From positions 4,521,791-4,585,790 of the forward strand of contig NW_004450302.1 of NCBI RefSeq assembly GCF_000321225.1: DNA of 64,000 nt, in the 5' to 3' direction. Position 1 is the stretch's first letter. Each line of letters begins with the position of its first letter. The translations under genes and the position numbers were made by a program. The stretch comes from Odobenus rosmarus divergens. Its lineage: Eukaryota; Chordata; Mammalia; Carnivora; Odobenidae. The notes under the pieces are model-generated. The model did not search any database. It was not told the origin of the DNA and saw only the letters and a program-made list of their open reading frames with translations. Positions 39,286-52,299 of this stretch are shown piece after piece.

Positions 39286-41335
39286 TTTTTTGGCACTTTT
39301 AATCCCCTTCACCTATGTTACCCATCCCCCCACCCACCTCCCCTCTGGTAACCACCAGTTTGCTCTTTACATTTAAGAGTCTGGCTTTTTTGTTTGTCTC
39401 TTTTTTCTTTGTTCATTTGGCTATTGTAAATAATGCTGCAATAAACAGAGGGGTGCATATATTCTTGTGAATAGTGTTTTTGTATTATTTGGGTAAATAC
39501 CCAGTAGTGGAATTACTGGATCCTATGATAATTCTATTTTTTTTTTAAGATTTTATTTATTTATTTGAGAGAGAGCATGAGAGGGGGGAGGGTCAGAGGG
39601 AGAAGCAGACTCCCCGCTGAGCAGGGAGCCCGATGTGGGACTCGATCCCGGGACTCCAGGATCATGACCTGAGCCGAAGGCAGTCGCTTAACCAACTGAG
39701 CCACCCAGGCGCCCAGATAATTCTATTTTTAATTCTATAAAGAACCTCCATACTGTTGTCTACAGTGGCTGCACCAGTTTGCATTCCCACCAACAGTGCA
39801 TGAGGGTCCTTTTTCTCCATATCCTTGCCAACACTTGTTGTTTCTCATGTTTTTTATTTTAGCCATTCTGACAGGTTTGAGGTGATGTCTCATCATAGTT
39901 TTGATTTGCATTTCCCTGATGATTAATGATGTTGAGCATCGTTTTATGTGTTTGTTGACCATCTGTAAGTCTTCTTTGAAGAAATGTCTGTTCATGTCTT
40001 CTGCCCACTTTTTAATTGGATTTTTTGGTTTTTTGATATTGACTTGTAAAATTCTTTATATATTTTGGATACTAATCTCTTATTTGCTCTGTCATTTTCA
40101 AATATCTTCTCCCATTCAGTAAGTTGTCTTTTTGTTGTGTTGATTATTTCCTTTGCTGTGCAGAAGCTTTTAATTTTGATGTAATCCCAATAGGTTTGTT
40201 TTTTTCTTTTATCCCTTGCCTTAAGAGACATATCTAGAAAAGCATTGCTTCAGCTGATGTCAGAGAAATTACTGCCTATGTTCTCTTCTAGGATATTTAT
40301 GATTTCAGGCCTCACATTTAGGTCTTTAATCCATTTGGAGTTTATTTTTGTGTATGGTGTAAGAAGTGGTCCAGATTCTTTTGCATGTTGCTGTCCAGTT
40401 TCCCTGCACCGTTTGTTGAAGAGACTGTCTTTTTCCCATTGCATAGTCTTGCCTCCTTTGTCAAAGATTAACTGACCATATAATCATCGGTTTATTTCTG
40501 GGCTTTCTATCCTGTCCCTCTGATCTATGGGTCTATATTTTTTTCTATGTGTCTATTTTTGTGCCAGTACCCTACTGTTTTGATTACTACAGCTTTTTTG
40601 TGTATCTTGAAATCTGGGCTTATGATACCTCCAGTTTTGCTCTTCTTTTTCAAGATTGCTTTAACTATTTGGGGTCTTTTGTGGTTCCATACAAATTTTA
40701 GGATCATTTTGTTCTAGTTCTGTGAATCCTGTGGGTTTTAATATATAGCTTTTATTGTGTTGAGATCATTTCCTTTAATCCAATTTGTTGCAGGTTTTTA
40801 TCATGAAAAACTGTTGAATTTTTTCACATTCTTTTTCTGCAACAGCAGAAATAATCATGTATGTTTTTCCCTTCAGTCTGTTAATGTGGTGTATGACATC
40901 AGTCGATCTTCATATGTTGATGTATCTTTGCACTCCAGGAATAAATCCCACTTGGTCATGGTGTAAAATCGTTTTAATATGCTGCTCAGTTAAGTTTGCT
41001 AGTATTTCATTGAGGATTTTTGCGTCAATGTCCCTAAGGGATGTTGGTCTGTAGTTTTCTTATAGTGTCTCTGTCTGGCTTTGGTATCAGGGTAATGCTG
41101 ACTTCATAGAATGACTTAGGAAGTGTTCGCTCCTCATCATTGTTTTTGGAAATTTTTGAGAAGAATTGGTATTAGTTCTTCTTTGAGTATGGGGTAGAAT
41201 TCACCAGTGAAGCCATCAGGTCCAGAGCTTTTTTTTTTTCACCTGAAGATTTTTGATTACTGATGCAAACTCCTTACTAGTCATAGATCTATTTAAATTT
41301 TCTACTTCTTCATTATTTCATTTTGGTAGGTGTTG
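39286..41335 (-). repeat. Second L1 ORF2 fossil (antisense), 5'-truncated
   Basis: Reads from the ORF2 C-terminal region up to the early reverse-transcriptase block: the minus strand near 41225-41165 encodes [18 protein letters not shown] with small changes. Stops and frameshifts throughout. Confidence 0.85.
39541..39715 (-). mobile_element. CAN-SINE, minus strand
   Basis: Duplication gataattctatttt at 39527-39540 and from 39716. Confidence 0.94.
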
Positions 41336-44163
41336 TGTTACTAGGAGGGGCCCTCTTTGTGCCTCTGAGATCAGACACAGCAATCAGCAGTCAGAGCACA
41401 GACCTCTGATATTTGGAGGATAGGGTCCTTTTTGCCCACTGGGGTTCCCACAAGCTGTGTGCAAGCCGCTCTGGGAACACATGCACAGCTGCCTGCCACC
41501 TGGATGGGGGTGGGGATGAGCTGCTGCTACTGTGCTAAGAGCTGAAATTGACTGAAATTAACTGCAATTTACTGCCTGAGTCTTCCCCTGGAACTTGCAA
41601 GCCTTTAATGGACTCCAGAGTTCCAAAACAGTTACATCAGACAGTGGTTGCCAGCCCAGTTGTTGTCTAGGTGAAGGGATAGATTTCTGTTGCTTCCTGC
41701 TCCAGGATCTTCACAGAATCCTCTTACCAGGATTATATTTTAATTGTATCTGTTTGAGAAAATCAATTGTGTTAGCTGAGATTTGACCAATAACTTACTC
41801 AAAACTTGCTTAGTTTCCTGCCAACATTTTCTCAGAACAAAGGTGGTTAAGAACTTTGAGACTCAAGAAAACAGTTTTTGCTGTGTTGACACAGCAATAG
41901 CAGAACTTTCATTAACAAACTGCAAACTTACTATACTGCATATTTTCCCATATGTCCCGTCCCCTAGATTTTCTTGGATCTGTCTCCACCCGCACCCCCT
42001 TCCCCATTCACATCATCACCATGAGACTAGGAAGCAGCCATTTTTTTCACTAAGTAGCTCTGCCTCTCTGGCCACAGCTGACCAGTTCAAGGTGGGCACT
42101 GATCCAGCCTGGGCCCATGAAAATTTTGGATTTGAAACTCAGTGCTGTCTCTCTAATTTCTGGATTGCTCAGGTAGCCCAGCTGTTAGATGGAGGACCTG
42201 GAACCACAGGGCCCATGTTGGCCACTACATGAAGAAACCTGGTGAGTGGGAAAGAAAGAAGTCAACATTCAAAAGAAAATGGAGACAGGAGACAGAGAGA
42301 AAGTCCTGATGACCATTAAATGCTTGGCTCCATTTGTTCCTGAGGTCCAGCTGCCTTCCCATAGCCTGGCCACTCCATTCTTCTTTGGCAACCAATAGCT
42401 AATAGTCCCCACTTTGCTCAAACTAGTGTGAGTTGGTTTATTGTCATTTGCAACCCAAAGAGCCCAGAGTAACCTATTGGACCCACTCCCTCATTTTACA
42501 GATGAAGAAACAGATTCTGAGAAAGGCTCTGACATCCCAAAGGCCGCGAGGTGAGTGAGTGGCTGGGCTAGAATTAAATCTTGAGTTTCCAGACTGTATC
42601 TCCCATGTGTTTCTGCCCAGCTGCTGCTACTGCAGTGCCATGTGACATTTCTAAAGCCTGTAGGAGAGTTCCAAAGCCCTCAGTTGGACGGAAATGCCTC
42701 TGTACCTCCTATCGGCAGAACAAAGGGAAAAGCATAAAAATAGAAGACCACCAAAACATACCTAGAGACCTAGGACCTGGAGGGTCAGCACAGGAAATTG
42801 AGAATGGGAAGAACAAAGTCAACCTTGTCAGAGGTAGGAACTAAAAGGACACCACGCTATTTGTGGCTGAACTCTCACACAAGGAAGACGGATCAAAGGA
42901 GATCCTTATCTCTTTGCAAAACTCTCATGCAGGATTCAGCTTAAACTGAGCCAATAAATGTCCTCCCAACCAAGGTTTACGGGAGATGGCGAGACCCACT
43001 CAAGGGTCGGCTGCCCATGGGTCCCCAAGCCTTCCAGGCTTCTGAGGTCACCCTTAGAAGATGGCTTGAGAGAGGAGGTCCAGATGCCTGTCTCTGCATG
43101 ATGGCACCACCTCGCCAGCTCTGTGAGGTCCTGTAGTTGGCGCTCTCCTCCTGTTCCTTCACCCCACCCTCCACAAGCTCCCACCTGCTTCCCACCTCCC
43201 AAGCCCCACTGACAAAGTCTTGTGTATGCGACGTTCCCTGAAGGTTTGGGGTAACAAGGGTGATGGGCCCTGGCAGGTCACGTGATATATATGCGGGAAC
43301 ACAGCGGTCACTGCTACATAGATGACCTAAGAGCCTGGACTGGAAACATGTGGCAAGATGGTGTGTGTAGACAAGCAAGAACTGGTCTCCGGAACCACCT
43401 GTTAGTTCCATCCTAGGGACCTTGCTGGAAGAAGCCTTTACAGCCCCATGAGGCAATTGTGCCAGGGGGCGGGAGGGGGGTTTCAGGAAGAAGTGACTGG
43501 AAGGACAAGTTGCTTGGTGAGCCTCACTTAAAGCTACTGAGGACTTGGCAGATGTTTACCCAGGACAGGCAGAATCCCTCGGCCAACACTCCGGTAATTC
43601 GGGGTGCCCCGAGAAGCCACAATCCCTGAAATCTCCCAGCCCGCTGGCCTCTGGTGCTCTCTGAGCCTGCCACAGTCACATGGTACTTTGGCGGGTTCCT
43701 GGGGCAGAGGGCAAGTTCTAGGCAGCCCCAATCCCCACCCCCCACCCTACAGAACCTGCCAGAGGGTTACATTTCAAACACGTACATGATGCGTATCAAT
43801 CATCCCTGACCTCGAGACTCCAGCCCTCCCAGCTCGAGTCTGCCTCACGTGGGGTTTCCTCTCTTCTTCTCCTTGTGTTCCCCAAAGAGCCCCAAACTGC
43901 AGCCTGCAGCCCACTCTGAAGAGCATTTAATTCTTTTTATCTAAGATTCTCCATTACTCTGAGGTCTTGCTTTCCATGAACAAAAATGTCAAGGTGCTTT
44001 TCCTAACCCAGGGAGTAATAGTCTCTGTAAAAGTGATTCTGCTTGATTCTGGACCAATTCACAAAACCGAGCAAAAGTTTTCATATAGCAAAACAAATGT
44101 CCCCCATCTCCAAAACATTAACCTGATCCATGTATGTGGTTATTGTACTTCCCATACCCAAAA
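41336..44163. other. Mixed intergenic DNA, degraded repeats, no gene
   Basis: 41340-42480 resembles an old retroelement whose family I cannot name (gaccagttcaaggtgggcac ... gagttggtttattgtcatttgcaac). A MIR lies at 42480-42600. 42600-44163 looks unique; no coding exon recognised. Confidence 0.5.
42480..42600 (-). repeat. MIR fragment
   Basis: cattttacagatgaagaaacagattctgag, antisense MIR core. Confidence 0.75.
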
Positions 44164-44178
44164 GTGGGACATATATTC

Positions 44179-44832
44179 TTTTTTAAAAATTTATTTAAAT
44201 TAAATTAATTAACATATAATGTATTATTAGTGTCAGAGGTAGAGGTCGGTGATTCATCAGTCTTATATAACACCCAGTGCTCATTACATCACTTGCCGTC
44301 CTTACTGTCCATCACCCAGTTACCCCATCCCCAACCCCCTTCCCTCTAGCAACCCTCAGTTCGTTTCCTATGTTTAAGAGTCTTTTTGAACCATGAGAGA
44401 CTGTGGACTCTGAGAAACAAACTGAGGGTTGTAGAGGGGAGGGGGGGTGGGGGGATGGGTTAGCCTGGTGATGGGTATTAAAGAAGGCACGTATCGAATG
44501 GAGCACTGGGTGTTATATACAAACAATGAATCATGGAACACTACATTAAAAAAAATAAATTAATTAAAAAAAGAGTCTCTTACGGTTTGTCTCCCTCTCT
44601 GATTTCATCTTGTTTTATTTTTCCCTCTGTTCTCCTATGCTCTCTGTTTTGTTTCTTAAATTCCACCTATGAGTGAAATCATCTGATAATTGTCTTTCTC
44701 TGATTGACTTATTTCGCTTAGCATAATACCTTCTAGTTCCATCCATGTCATTGCAAATAGCAAGATGTCATTTTTTGTTGGCTGAGCAATATTCCATTGT
44801 ATATATACCACATCTTCTTTATCCATTCATCT
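44179..44832 (-). repeat. Carnivore L1 3' end (antisense), 5'-truncated, with nested L1
   Basis: Target duplication gtgggacatatattc (44164-44178) / gtgggacgtatattc (44833-44847). Reads from the A-tail through the 3' UTR into the ORF2 end (caatattccattgtatatatacc). Confidence 0.9.
44384..44570 (+). repeat. L1 3' end (+ strand) inserted in the antisense L1
   Basis: ccatgagagactgtggactc ... gagcactgggtgttatatac ... aacactacattaaaaaaaat, flanked by aagagtct at 44376-44383 and 44571-44578. The host L1 resumes immediately after. Confidence 0.88.
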
Positions 44833-44847
44833 GTGGGACGTATATTC

Positions 44848-46620
44848 CGATAATGGGACGCAATCTATACCAGCAGAACTCTCCTAGAAAATCCAGGATG
44901 GACAGTCATATTTATTTTTCCATGGATCACACCATGCTCACACCAGAAATGGGAATGGATCAATTGCACAACTCTCCTTTAACCTGGGAAACATCGGGAC
45001 TCCCCAGGGCAGCTTCTCAGTCCCAGACACAAGAGAAAGCCTTGGGGAGCCTCTGGAATCCTAACAATGAGCTGTGAGAACTGGATGGGTTCAATGTCAA
45101 GAGCGCTTGGCAGTCCCTGAGAACTCCTCAGTGACAGTGATCTGTTCTAGTCAGGTTCCCCGGAGCACCTGGACACAACCTGCCAGGCTGACCATCTTCC
45201 TCCTGGGGCTTCCCCTCCTTTGTAGCTCCTCTTTGATGTCACTTCACCAGGCCCTCTGTACTAGACCCCCAAGGCTCATGGCGGACTCCAGCTCAGTCTC
45301 CATGGGGGAGCCCTTCCCAATCCTGGCCACAAGGGGTAGGCTGCCCTCCCCTGGCTCTGGCCTCCTGCCGTGATCAGTGTCGACAGCTCGCAAGCAGATG
45401 GCAAAATGCCTGACTGGTGATGAAGACCTTCTGTTTCCTCCTCCTTCCAGACCCAGCCAGAATCAAGCCTTGCCAGTATGCTGCTCTTCTTCACCGAGAT
45501 TTAAACCTTTTACCTCCTCGATGGGAAAGAGTCTTAAAGCTGAATTCCGATAGCCAGGATTGACTATTTTCACAAGCTGCTTTTTACAGTTCCGTAGCGT
45601 GGCTGGAAGGCAGGTTTGAACAATGAGGTCCACGGACCCCCAATAGTTTCCTGGATGGAATTCAGGGAATCTGCGAACTGAAATGGGAAAGCTATTATAC
45701 CTTGATTTTCACAAACCTCTACCTGCAATTTGGCATGAAAGTAGGCCACAAGCCACGGAGATACTAACACAGCAGGACCTGTGGATGTGTCTGTCCCACA
45801 GAAACCACAGAGGTTGTGTCTCACCTTACAGGCATTGCCAGTGTCTGGAAATATCATTTATACTCAGAACTACTTTAAGATTAAGTTAGTTATGAGACTC
45901 ACTGCTAGATCTCTTTATTTAGTATTTTTATAAAGAGGCATACGCATTATTTTATTACAGTTTTTCCAAATATTTTGGCTATTATATCTTAATACAATCT
46001 GTTTCTTTGTTCCAACGTCTTTTATGTTATACATTCAAAGTGCATTTATGTATTTTTACTGACAAGGGGTCCATCGACTTCCACAGATTGCCAAAAAGGC
46101 CCAGGGCAAAAATAAAATTAAAATTAAAAAATAAAAATAAAATCTTTAAACTCTGGGAAGAGGGTCCAGGCATAAGAGATTTCAGGCGTGGGGGGTAGAA
46201 TTCTATTTTTTGAAGAGAAAGTGAAAGCTGTTTGTTTGGGAAGGGCATCTGTTTCTGCGAGGTAATGAAGACGGCTCGGAGGTAGGGGAAGTAGCATACC
46301 TACCGGACTGCGACGAGCCTCTCTCTCCGTGTGTCTGCCCCCTGACCCCTCTGATCCGTCACGTGTGCTTCGGTAGACTCGGCCTGGGCCACCCCCTTCC
46401 CCTCCCATGTCTTTTATGTCCTGTCACTTGATTTACATGTGTCTACACACTCACTGCATGCTCCCTCTGTCATGTTTTGGTTCAGCGCCCGCCAGCGTGG
46501 GTGACACATCCCGCACGTGTTGGCCACATGTGCACATACAGATTTCACATGTGAGTCACTTGTCCACTGGGCAGTATTTCCCTGATAGATCTAGTGTGTG
46601 TCTGACATGTAACTATCAGG
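44848..46620. other. Intergenic, no gene recognised
   Basis: 45585-46110 looks like a degraded hAT-type DNA transposon (listed). The rest is unique-looking. Confidence 0.5.
45585..46110. mobile_element. Probable hAT-type DNA transposon fossil
   Basis: ggtccacggacccccaatag ... tttcacaaacctctacctgcaatttgg ... ctgtcccacagaaaccacagagg ... ggtccatcgacttccacagattgcc matches a common mammalian hAT element whose name I cannot fix. Confidence 0.5.
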
Positions 46621-47160
46621 GTAACTCATTCATTCATTCATTCATTGTTGAGTTCCTACTCAACGTGGCAGTCACTATTTTAGACTCAGTAAATACAACA
46701 GGGAACAAAATACCAAAAAGCCCTACCTTCTTGAAGGCAAGACAATAAATGGCAATCACTAAAGATTCGATTGCAAATTATTATTATTCAATAGAATCCT
46801 AACAGCAACAGAGTAAGCATATGAATAAATAAGTAGGCATCATACGTAAATAAATGGTATAGCATGCTACCAGCTGATGAGCACTGGGAAAGCGTAAGGC
46901 AAGGGCAGGGGGACCGGGGTTGTGGGGCCAAGGGGGTATGACTGTTAATCAGAAGGTGTGGGCAGGCCCCTTGAAGACTCCTTAGAGCCAAGACTTGAAA
47001 GAGGTGAAGACAGGAGCATTGATGTTATCAAGGAAACGCGTTCCCGGCAGAAGGACAGCAGGTACGAAAGCCCAGTGGTAGGAGCGTATCTGGAATGCTG
47101 GAGGAACGTCCAGGAGGCCAGTGTGGCCAGAGGGGAGGAAACCATCGGAAGACAATAGGA
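46620..47160 (-). repeat. L2 3' half (antisense)
   Basis: (ATTC)n start (46627), then ttgagttcctactcaacgtgg ... aatacaacagggaacaaa ... ctggaggaacgtccaggaggccagtgtgg. Confidence 0.75.
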
Positions 47161-48160
47161 CTGAACCAGTTTCTCTCCATCTCCAGGAATTCCAAGTTGG
47201 CTTGTTATCCTCGGCCCTTGACGCCATGTGCCACACGCCCATCTGTGCAACCGTTGTGCAAACCACCACTCATTGTGAGGCTGAGTCATTGGACACACTC
47301 CGATGAGCGTACGCTCAAGGAATAAAAACAAAAACCAAAAAACCTTTCTGCAATGGTGGGTATGGCCGCTGGACCAGAAAATGAATACCGTGTCCCTAGA
47401 GGGAGACAGAGGGAGGTAGGGGAGAGGTCCCCGCTCTGCCACTTAAGCTGAGGGGCCCGTGGTCACCATGCTGGCCTCCCTGAATCTGTTCCCACCTCTG
47501 TAAAATGAGAAACTAGCTAAGAATCCCCTGGATTGTGAGGCTAGCAAGCAAAAATGAGCCTCCGTGTCCCAGCCTGGCTGTGACTCAGGCCGGCTCGCCC
47601 CATGCGGTCACCCCCTCCATTCCTGGCCCCGAAGGCCCCGTGCTTCTCCTTTGGCCTCACCCTCTGCGAGACTCAAAACTAACTTGAGGACCCGAGGGTC
47701 AGCTCAAGGGCAAGGTAAGATCTCTCTGCCTGGCTTCTGTTCTATTTTTAATCCTAAATTCTCCCATTTAGCATAATGCTTCAAATCTTCTTGGGGGGGT
47801 AAAAGCTGGAGCCTAAATCCTAAACAAATAAAAATGTGAATTAGAATTGACACGGTTAGTCTCGTAAGCATTTGAGAGAACATGGAAAAACGTTTCAAAA
47901 GCCTACTTGTCACCGGTTGGCAGCATGCCACCCTCTGGGGCTCCTTGTCCTCTGCTGCCATCGTCTGGAGGGAGGTGGGACAGCAGGAACCGAGCCCCCT
48001 TCCCACTGACTGGGAGACCCAGGGCCTACTCCAGAGAGGCCAGCCATGCACCTCACATGAAGAGGCAGGGAGCCTGGCTTGAAAAGCTGGTTTCTAGGCC
48101 CCTTTCAGGCCCCGAGAGGGCCCAATGTCAAAGGAGGAAGTCCCAACAATGACAGTCGGA
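47160..48160. other. Intergenic, MIR scrap, no gene
   Basis: 47455-47520 is a sense MIR remnant (ctgtaaaatgagaaac). Otherwise unique-looking. Confidence 0.5.
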
Positions 48161-48164
48161 CCCT

Positions 48165-48300
48165 CCTTTCCTTCTACAAAAGAGGAAACCAAGGCAGTTA
48201 CATGTTTTTCTCAAGGTTGAACTACACCTTAGGGACAGAGTCAACATTCGAACCCGGAGCCCTGAGCCAAATCCAGGGTTGCTTTAGAGCCTGGCCACTC
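48165..48300 (-). repeat. MIR fragment
   Basis: acaaaagaggaaaccaagg ... cattcgaacccggagccc, antisense MIR. Confidence 0.65.
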
Positions 48301-48465
48301 AGAGGATAGTCCGAGCCCGGCAGCCTCCACATCCCATGGGAGCTTGCTAGAATAATGCAGGATCTCAGGCCCCACTGGAAGCTTACTGAATCAGACTCAG
48401 CTTTTTAACAGATCCCCCTGGACACCCGGGAATGTGTGTCAGAGTGTGTGAAGTGCTGATGTTGA
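48300..48465 (+). mobile_element. MER5A-like hAT element
   Basis: gggagcttgctagaataatgc, ctcaggccccactgg, ttactgaatcagact and gtgaagtgctgatg follow the MER5 consensus in the sense direction. Confidence 0.65.
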
Positions 48466-48959
48466 ACACACGGGCTTCCAACTTTCCTAGGAAATCCCCA
48501 GGGTCTACACGTTCACTGTAAAGAAACTCAGACAATATAAGAAAATTTAAAGTAGAAAGCGATACACATCGTGGTGCATAAATATCCTTCTGCACACACC
48601 ACTTTTATGCAAATCAGACTGTATTCCCCATGCTACCCTGTGTGCTTTGCTTCTTAAGTATGATTTCTGTGTTGAAATAGTAGTTGTTCAACGAAGATTT
48701 GCTAAATGAAAAAAAAAAACGCCTAAAACAATAGTCAGGGGTGTATTCTTTCTCTACTGCTGCTTTCAAAATTACTCCCAAACCGAGCACTTTCAACCAA
48801 CAAATCTTTATTACCTAACAGTGTTTCCGAGGGTCCAAATCTGGGAGTGGCTTCGTGGGTAATTCTGGCTCAGAGTCTCTCGCGACATCACCTGCCTGTT
48901 GCCGGTGCGGCCTCCTGAAAGCTACGTCACCTGCTCCAAGCCAGCGCCGTCACCTGCCT

Positions 48960-49665
48960 GACCTCATACAACTGCCATTTGTCCTTGTCAAGGTCCCTGC
49001 CTCCACCCCTACGCTGCTCTCCACCGTCCGTCCAGTTACCAGCCACAGTGAGCTTGGAAAAAGGCAAATCCAACCTTGTTGCCTCCTGCTTAAAATCCAC
49101 CCAGGGTTTATCATGGCTCTTAGAATAAAGTATAAAAAATAAAAGAAGGGGCACCTGAGTGGCTCAGTTGGTTAAGCGTCCGACTCTTGGGTTCGGCTCA
49201 GGTCCTGATCTCATGGGTCATGAGACTGAGCTCCGCGTCAGGCTCTGCGCTCAGCAGGAGTCTGCTTGAGGATTCTCTCCCTCTGCTCATTCCCCCTCTT
49301 ATGCTCTCTCTCTCCTCTCTCTCTCTCAAATAAATAAATAAAATCTTTAAAAAAATAAATAAAATAAAAGTCTACAAGACCCAGCAGGTCTGGCCCCTGC
49401 TGAAGGCCCTTTCTCCCCTCCTAGCCTTACCCCCTTGTCATCTATGGTCCAGCCACATCGTCTTCCTCCCAGCCCCTCCCACGCACCAAGTTCCGTCCCA
49501 CGTGGACTCTCTCTAACTGGAATTCCTTCCACACACACTCAGCACACACACATTTACATGGATGCGTGTGCACACATAAGACAACCTCACAAACCGTGCT
49601 CCCGCTCGGTTCTGTCTCCCGATGTCCAGCGAGTGCCAGGCCCTCCATAAATATTTGTTGAACAC
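48960..49665 (+). repeat. L2 3' end, + strand, split by a SINE
   Basis: aaatccaaccttgttgcctcctgcttaaaatccacc ... then after the SINE ctacaagacccagcaggtctggcccctgc ... ending ccataaatatttgttgaac. Confidence 0.75.
49148..49365 (+). mobile_element. CAN-SINE, + strand
   Basis: Head ggggcacctgagtggctcag, CT-rich linker and A-rich tail; short aataaaag duplication. It interrupts an L2. Confidence 0.92.
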
Positions 49666-50147
49666 ATTCTCTTTCATCCCTTCTATCGGCGGCAAATGTT
49701 TTCCCCAGATTGTGGTTTGCCTTTAACTTACTGTTTCTTTAACCGTCAGAAGTCTTACACATTTGACGTAGTCAAATCAGTTGGTCTTTCTTTTGGGATT
49801 TCTCTGTGGCTTTGTGCACAGGACATTCCAGAGTTTTGTAAGAAGATCAGGTGCCTGAGCAAGGGCCCGAGTTTGAGGAATTCAGCTTAGAAGGAACCGG
49901 AAGTTGTCAACCTGGATGGAAACAGGTGGAGGGAGTTCCGAAGGCGGGTGAGACCGGGTTCAGTGGCAGCAGGGATAGGGCTAAGCATGTCCTGGGCACC
50001 AGATTCTTGGCCTACATGTCTCCATGGTGCTCACCAACTCCCTAACGGGTTGGGAAAGTGTTAATACCCTAGGACATGTCAAGGGAAAACAGGCCAGAGC
50101 CTCCCATCTGCTAGGCACTGACTATTAAGGTAAGAATTAAAGGACCA

Positions 50148-50358
50148 GGGGCTCCTGGGTGGCTCAGTCGTTAAGCATCTGCCTTCGGCTCAGGTCATAA
50201 TCCCAGGGTCCTGGGATCGAGCCCCGCATCGAGCCCCGCATCGGGCTCCCTGCTCAGCGGGAAGCCTGCTTCTCCCTCTCCCACTCCCCCTGCTTGTGTT
50301 CCCTCTCTCACTGTGTCTCTGTCAGATAAATAAATAAAATCTTTAAAAAAAAAAAAAG
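50148..50358 (+). mobile_element. CAN-SINE, + strand, with internal 12-bp duplication
   Basis: The segment gagccccgcatc is repeated in tandem near 50219-50243. Duplication agaattaaaggacca (50133-50147) / agaattgaaggacca (50361-50375). Confidence 0.94.
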
Positions 50359-50402
50359 AAAGAATTGAAGGACCAAGTGGTAGCTTATTAGATACAGGCT
50401 CT

Positions 50403-50404
<2 letters not shown>

Positions 50405-50434
<30 letters not shown>
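50405..50434. repeat. (GT)n microsatellite
   Basis: About 15 perfect units. Confidence 0.97.
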
Positions 50435-50435
<1 letters not shown>

Positions 50436-50999
50436 CACATGCCTAAATGTGTCTGAGAGAGGTTTCAGACGGAGAACAGTATCTCTGAAGAGCCCAATTT
50501 GGGCTGTGTTCAGATGGTCTTCATTAGGTCCCCGAAGAGACTGCAATCACCTGCTGTCTCATCCAAAACTGACCGATGGGGCAAGCAGAGGGTGTTCCTG
50601 ATCAGGATGTGTGGCCATGTTCTTGAGGGCCTTGGCCTAGCCTGGGTTTCCACCGAGGACAGGCTGGCCAGGGCTGGTCCTCCCATGCTCCTCCACGCCC
50701 CTGCCGGGAGAATTATGGGCAATGCCTTCAGGGCGCCATGGCAGCTGTCCCCATGAAGCCCTTGTCCGCGGACGACCTTGGCTCCTGGCTATCTCACCCT
50801 TGGCTCTGAGAAGGGGCTGCCTTCTGGTGTGCATGTATGCTAGTGGGGTGGGAATGTCAATAAAGGTGCAGCTCAGGCCTGCCCAGCCCTCAGCCCTAGG
50901 CGACATGGGGAGGGGAGGCTCTAGAACGGTCGACTGAGGACAAGTCAGAATGTAGGGGTGATACTATGACTCCCAGCTGTTGGCAGGAGCCCGGCCCTG

Positions 51000-51135
51000 T
51001 GCCCTCCTTACTACAATGGTAGGTAGTAGGTGTAACTCTTATCCCCACCCTACAGATAAGAACCAGGGCTCAGAGAGGTTCTGTAATTCGTTCAAGGTCA
51101 CTCAACTGCGCCTGGAAGATCAGAACCCACGTCGC
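51000..51135 (-). repeat. MIR (antisense)
   Basis: ccctacagataagaaccagggctcagagagg ... ggtcactcaactgcg. Confidence 0.7.
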
Positions 51136-52299
51136 CTGGCTCCAGAGCCCATGAGGGGAACCTGGGTGCCCTGTGGCCTCCCAAACCAATGTGGAGCTCA
51201 GGTGCCCATGGCCTGGGGGTGGGCACACATGAGGCAGGCCCAGGACCTCGGTGCCTGGCAGCTGGGGTAGGAGCCTGATGCTGGGGGACGGACTTTGATT
51301 CCAAACAGCAAGAGCTTCTTGGGGAGGTGGGGGTGTGCCTATTCAGACATTTCTTATAAGACGAGTCCCTCCCCTGCCCCGTGGCGGAGCTGGAAGAGGA
51401 CTATTTTAGTGGCAATAAGCTCCGTGGGCTCCAAATGGTTGGCAGGGAGCCGGCTAGGCCAGGTACGGACAGAGCTGGGAAACACTGGAAACCGTGCCTG
51501 TGAGAACAAAATGTTACCCACGAGGAAAGCCGATGGGGTTTGGGCTGCATGACAGGCGTGACACGCCAAGGACACAGGCCAAGGCGCCGATCCAGGCTGG
51601 GAGAGGCACTGGCACTCTGATGAAGAACAGAGAGGGGCTGCCTGCCCTTGCAGGGAGACCCCTGCTGCCTGCTTGGAGGGGGCCCTGCAATGTGGGCTGG
51701 AGGTAAGGTGTGGGGGAAGCAGTGGAGGCAAGGAGCTCAGGCAGAGACCCCAGACTCCCTCCCTGGTGGTCTACCCTTCCCCATCCCAGGAAGCCCGTCA
51801 AAATGGTGCCTCACGGACAACCTCAAAAGCCTAAGACTCCAGGAAGCATGAGTCTGTGTGTCTGTGTTCTGTGTGTCTATAAACTTCCCCACTTCCAAGT
51901 TGGAACCAAGACTTATTTGGCTAAGAATGTCATCCTGGGGAAGGAGACTGACCGCCCAGAAACAGGAACATGTAGGTGGCTTCGTTTCTCAGAGCTCCAG
52001 ATATGACTTACTTATCCAAGGCTCTGGGATTTTTCTAAGATAAATAATGGAATTGTTCAAACTGTGAAAATGTGTACTTGTGCAAACTTTGAGGGATTCT
52101 GCACATGTAAGTCCAGGGTCTGTGTCAGTTAAAGCTTGTGTATGTATATATATATAACTGATGGGAAGTATGAGAAAACTGGGGCTTATATCAGTTTTTG
52201 ATTTTTTTTTCTTTTTTTTTGCAGAAGAGAGTCATGTGCTCTGAGTTTTCATTTGAAGGGATTAGAAATATGACTTTGTGTTAGATTTGTTTTGTTTCA

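Noticed and set aside
50865..50875. AATAAA as the 3' end of a gene near 50.9 kb
   Set aside because: An isolated hexamer without an upstream exon, splice sites or open frame.
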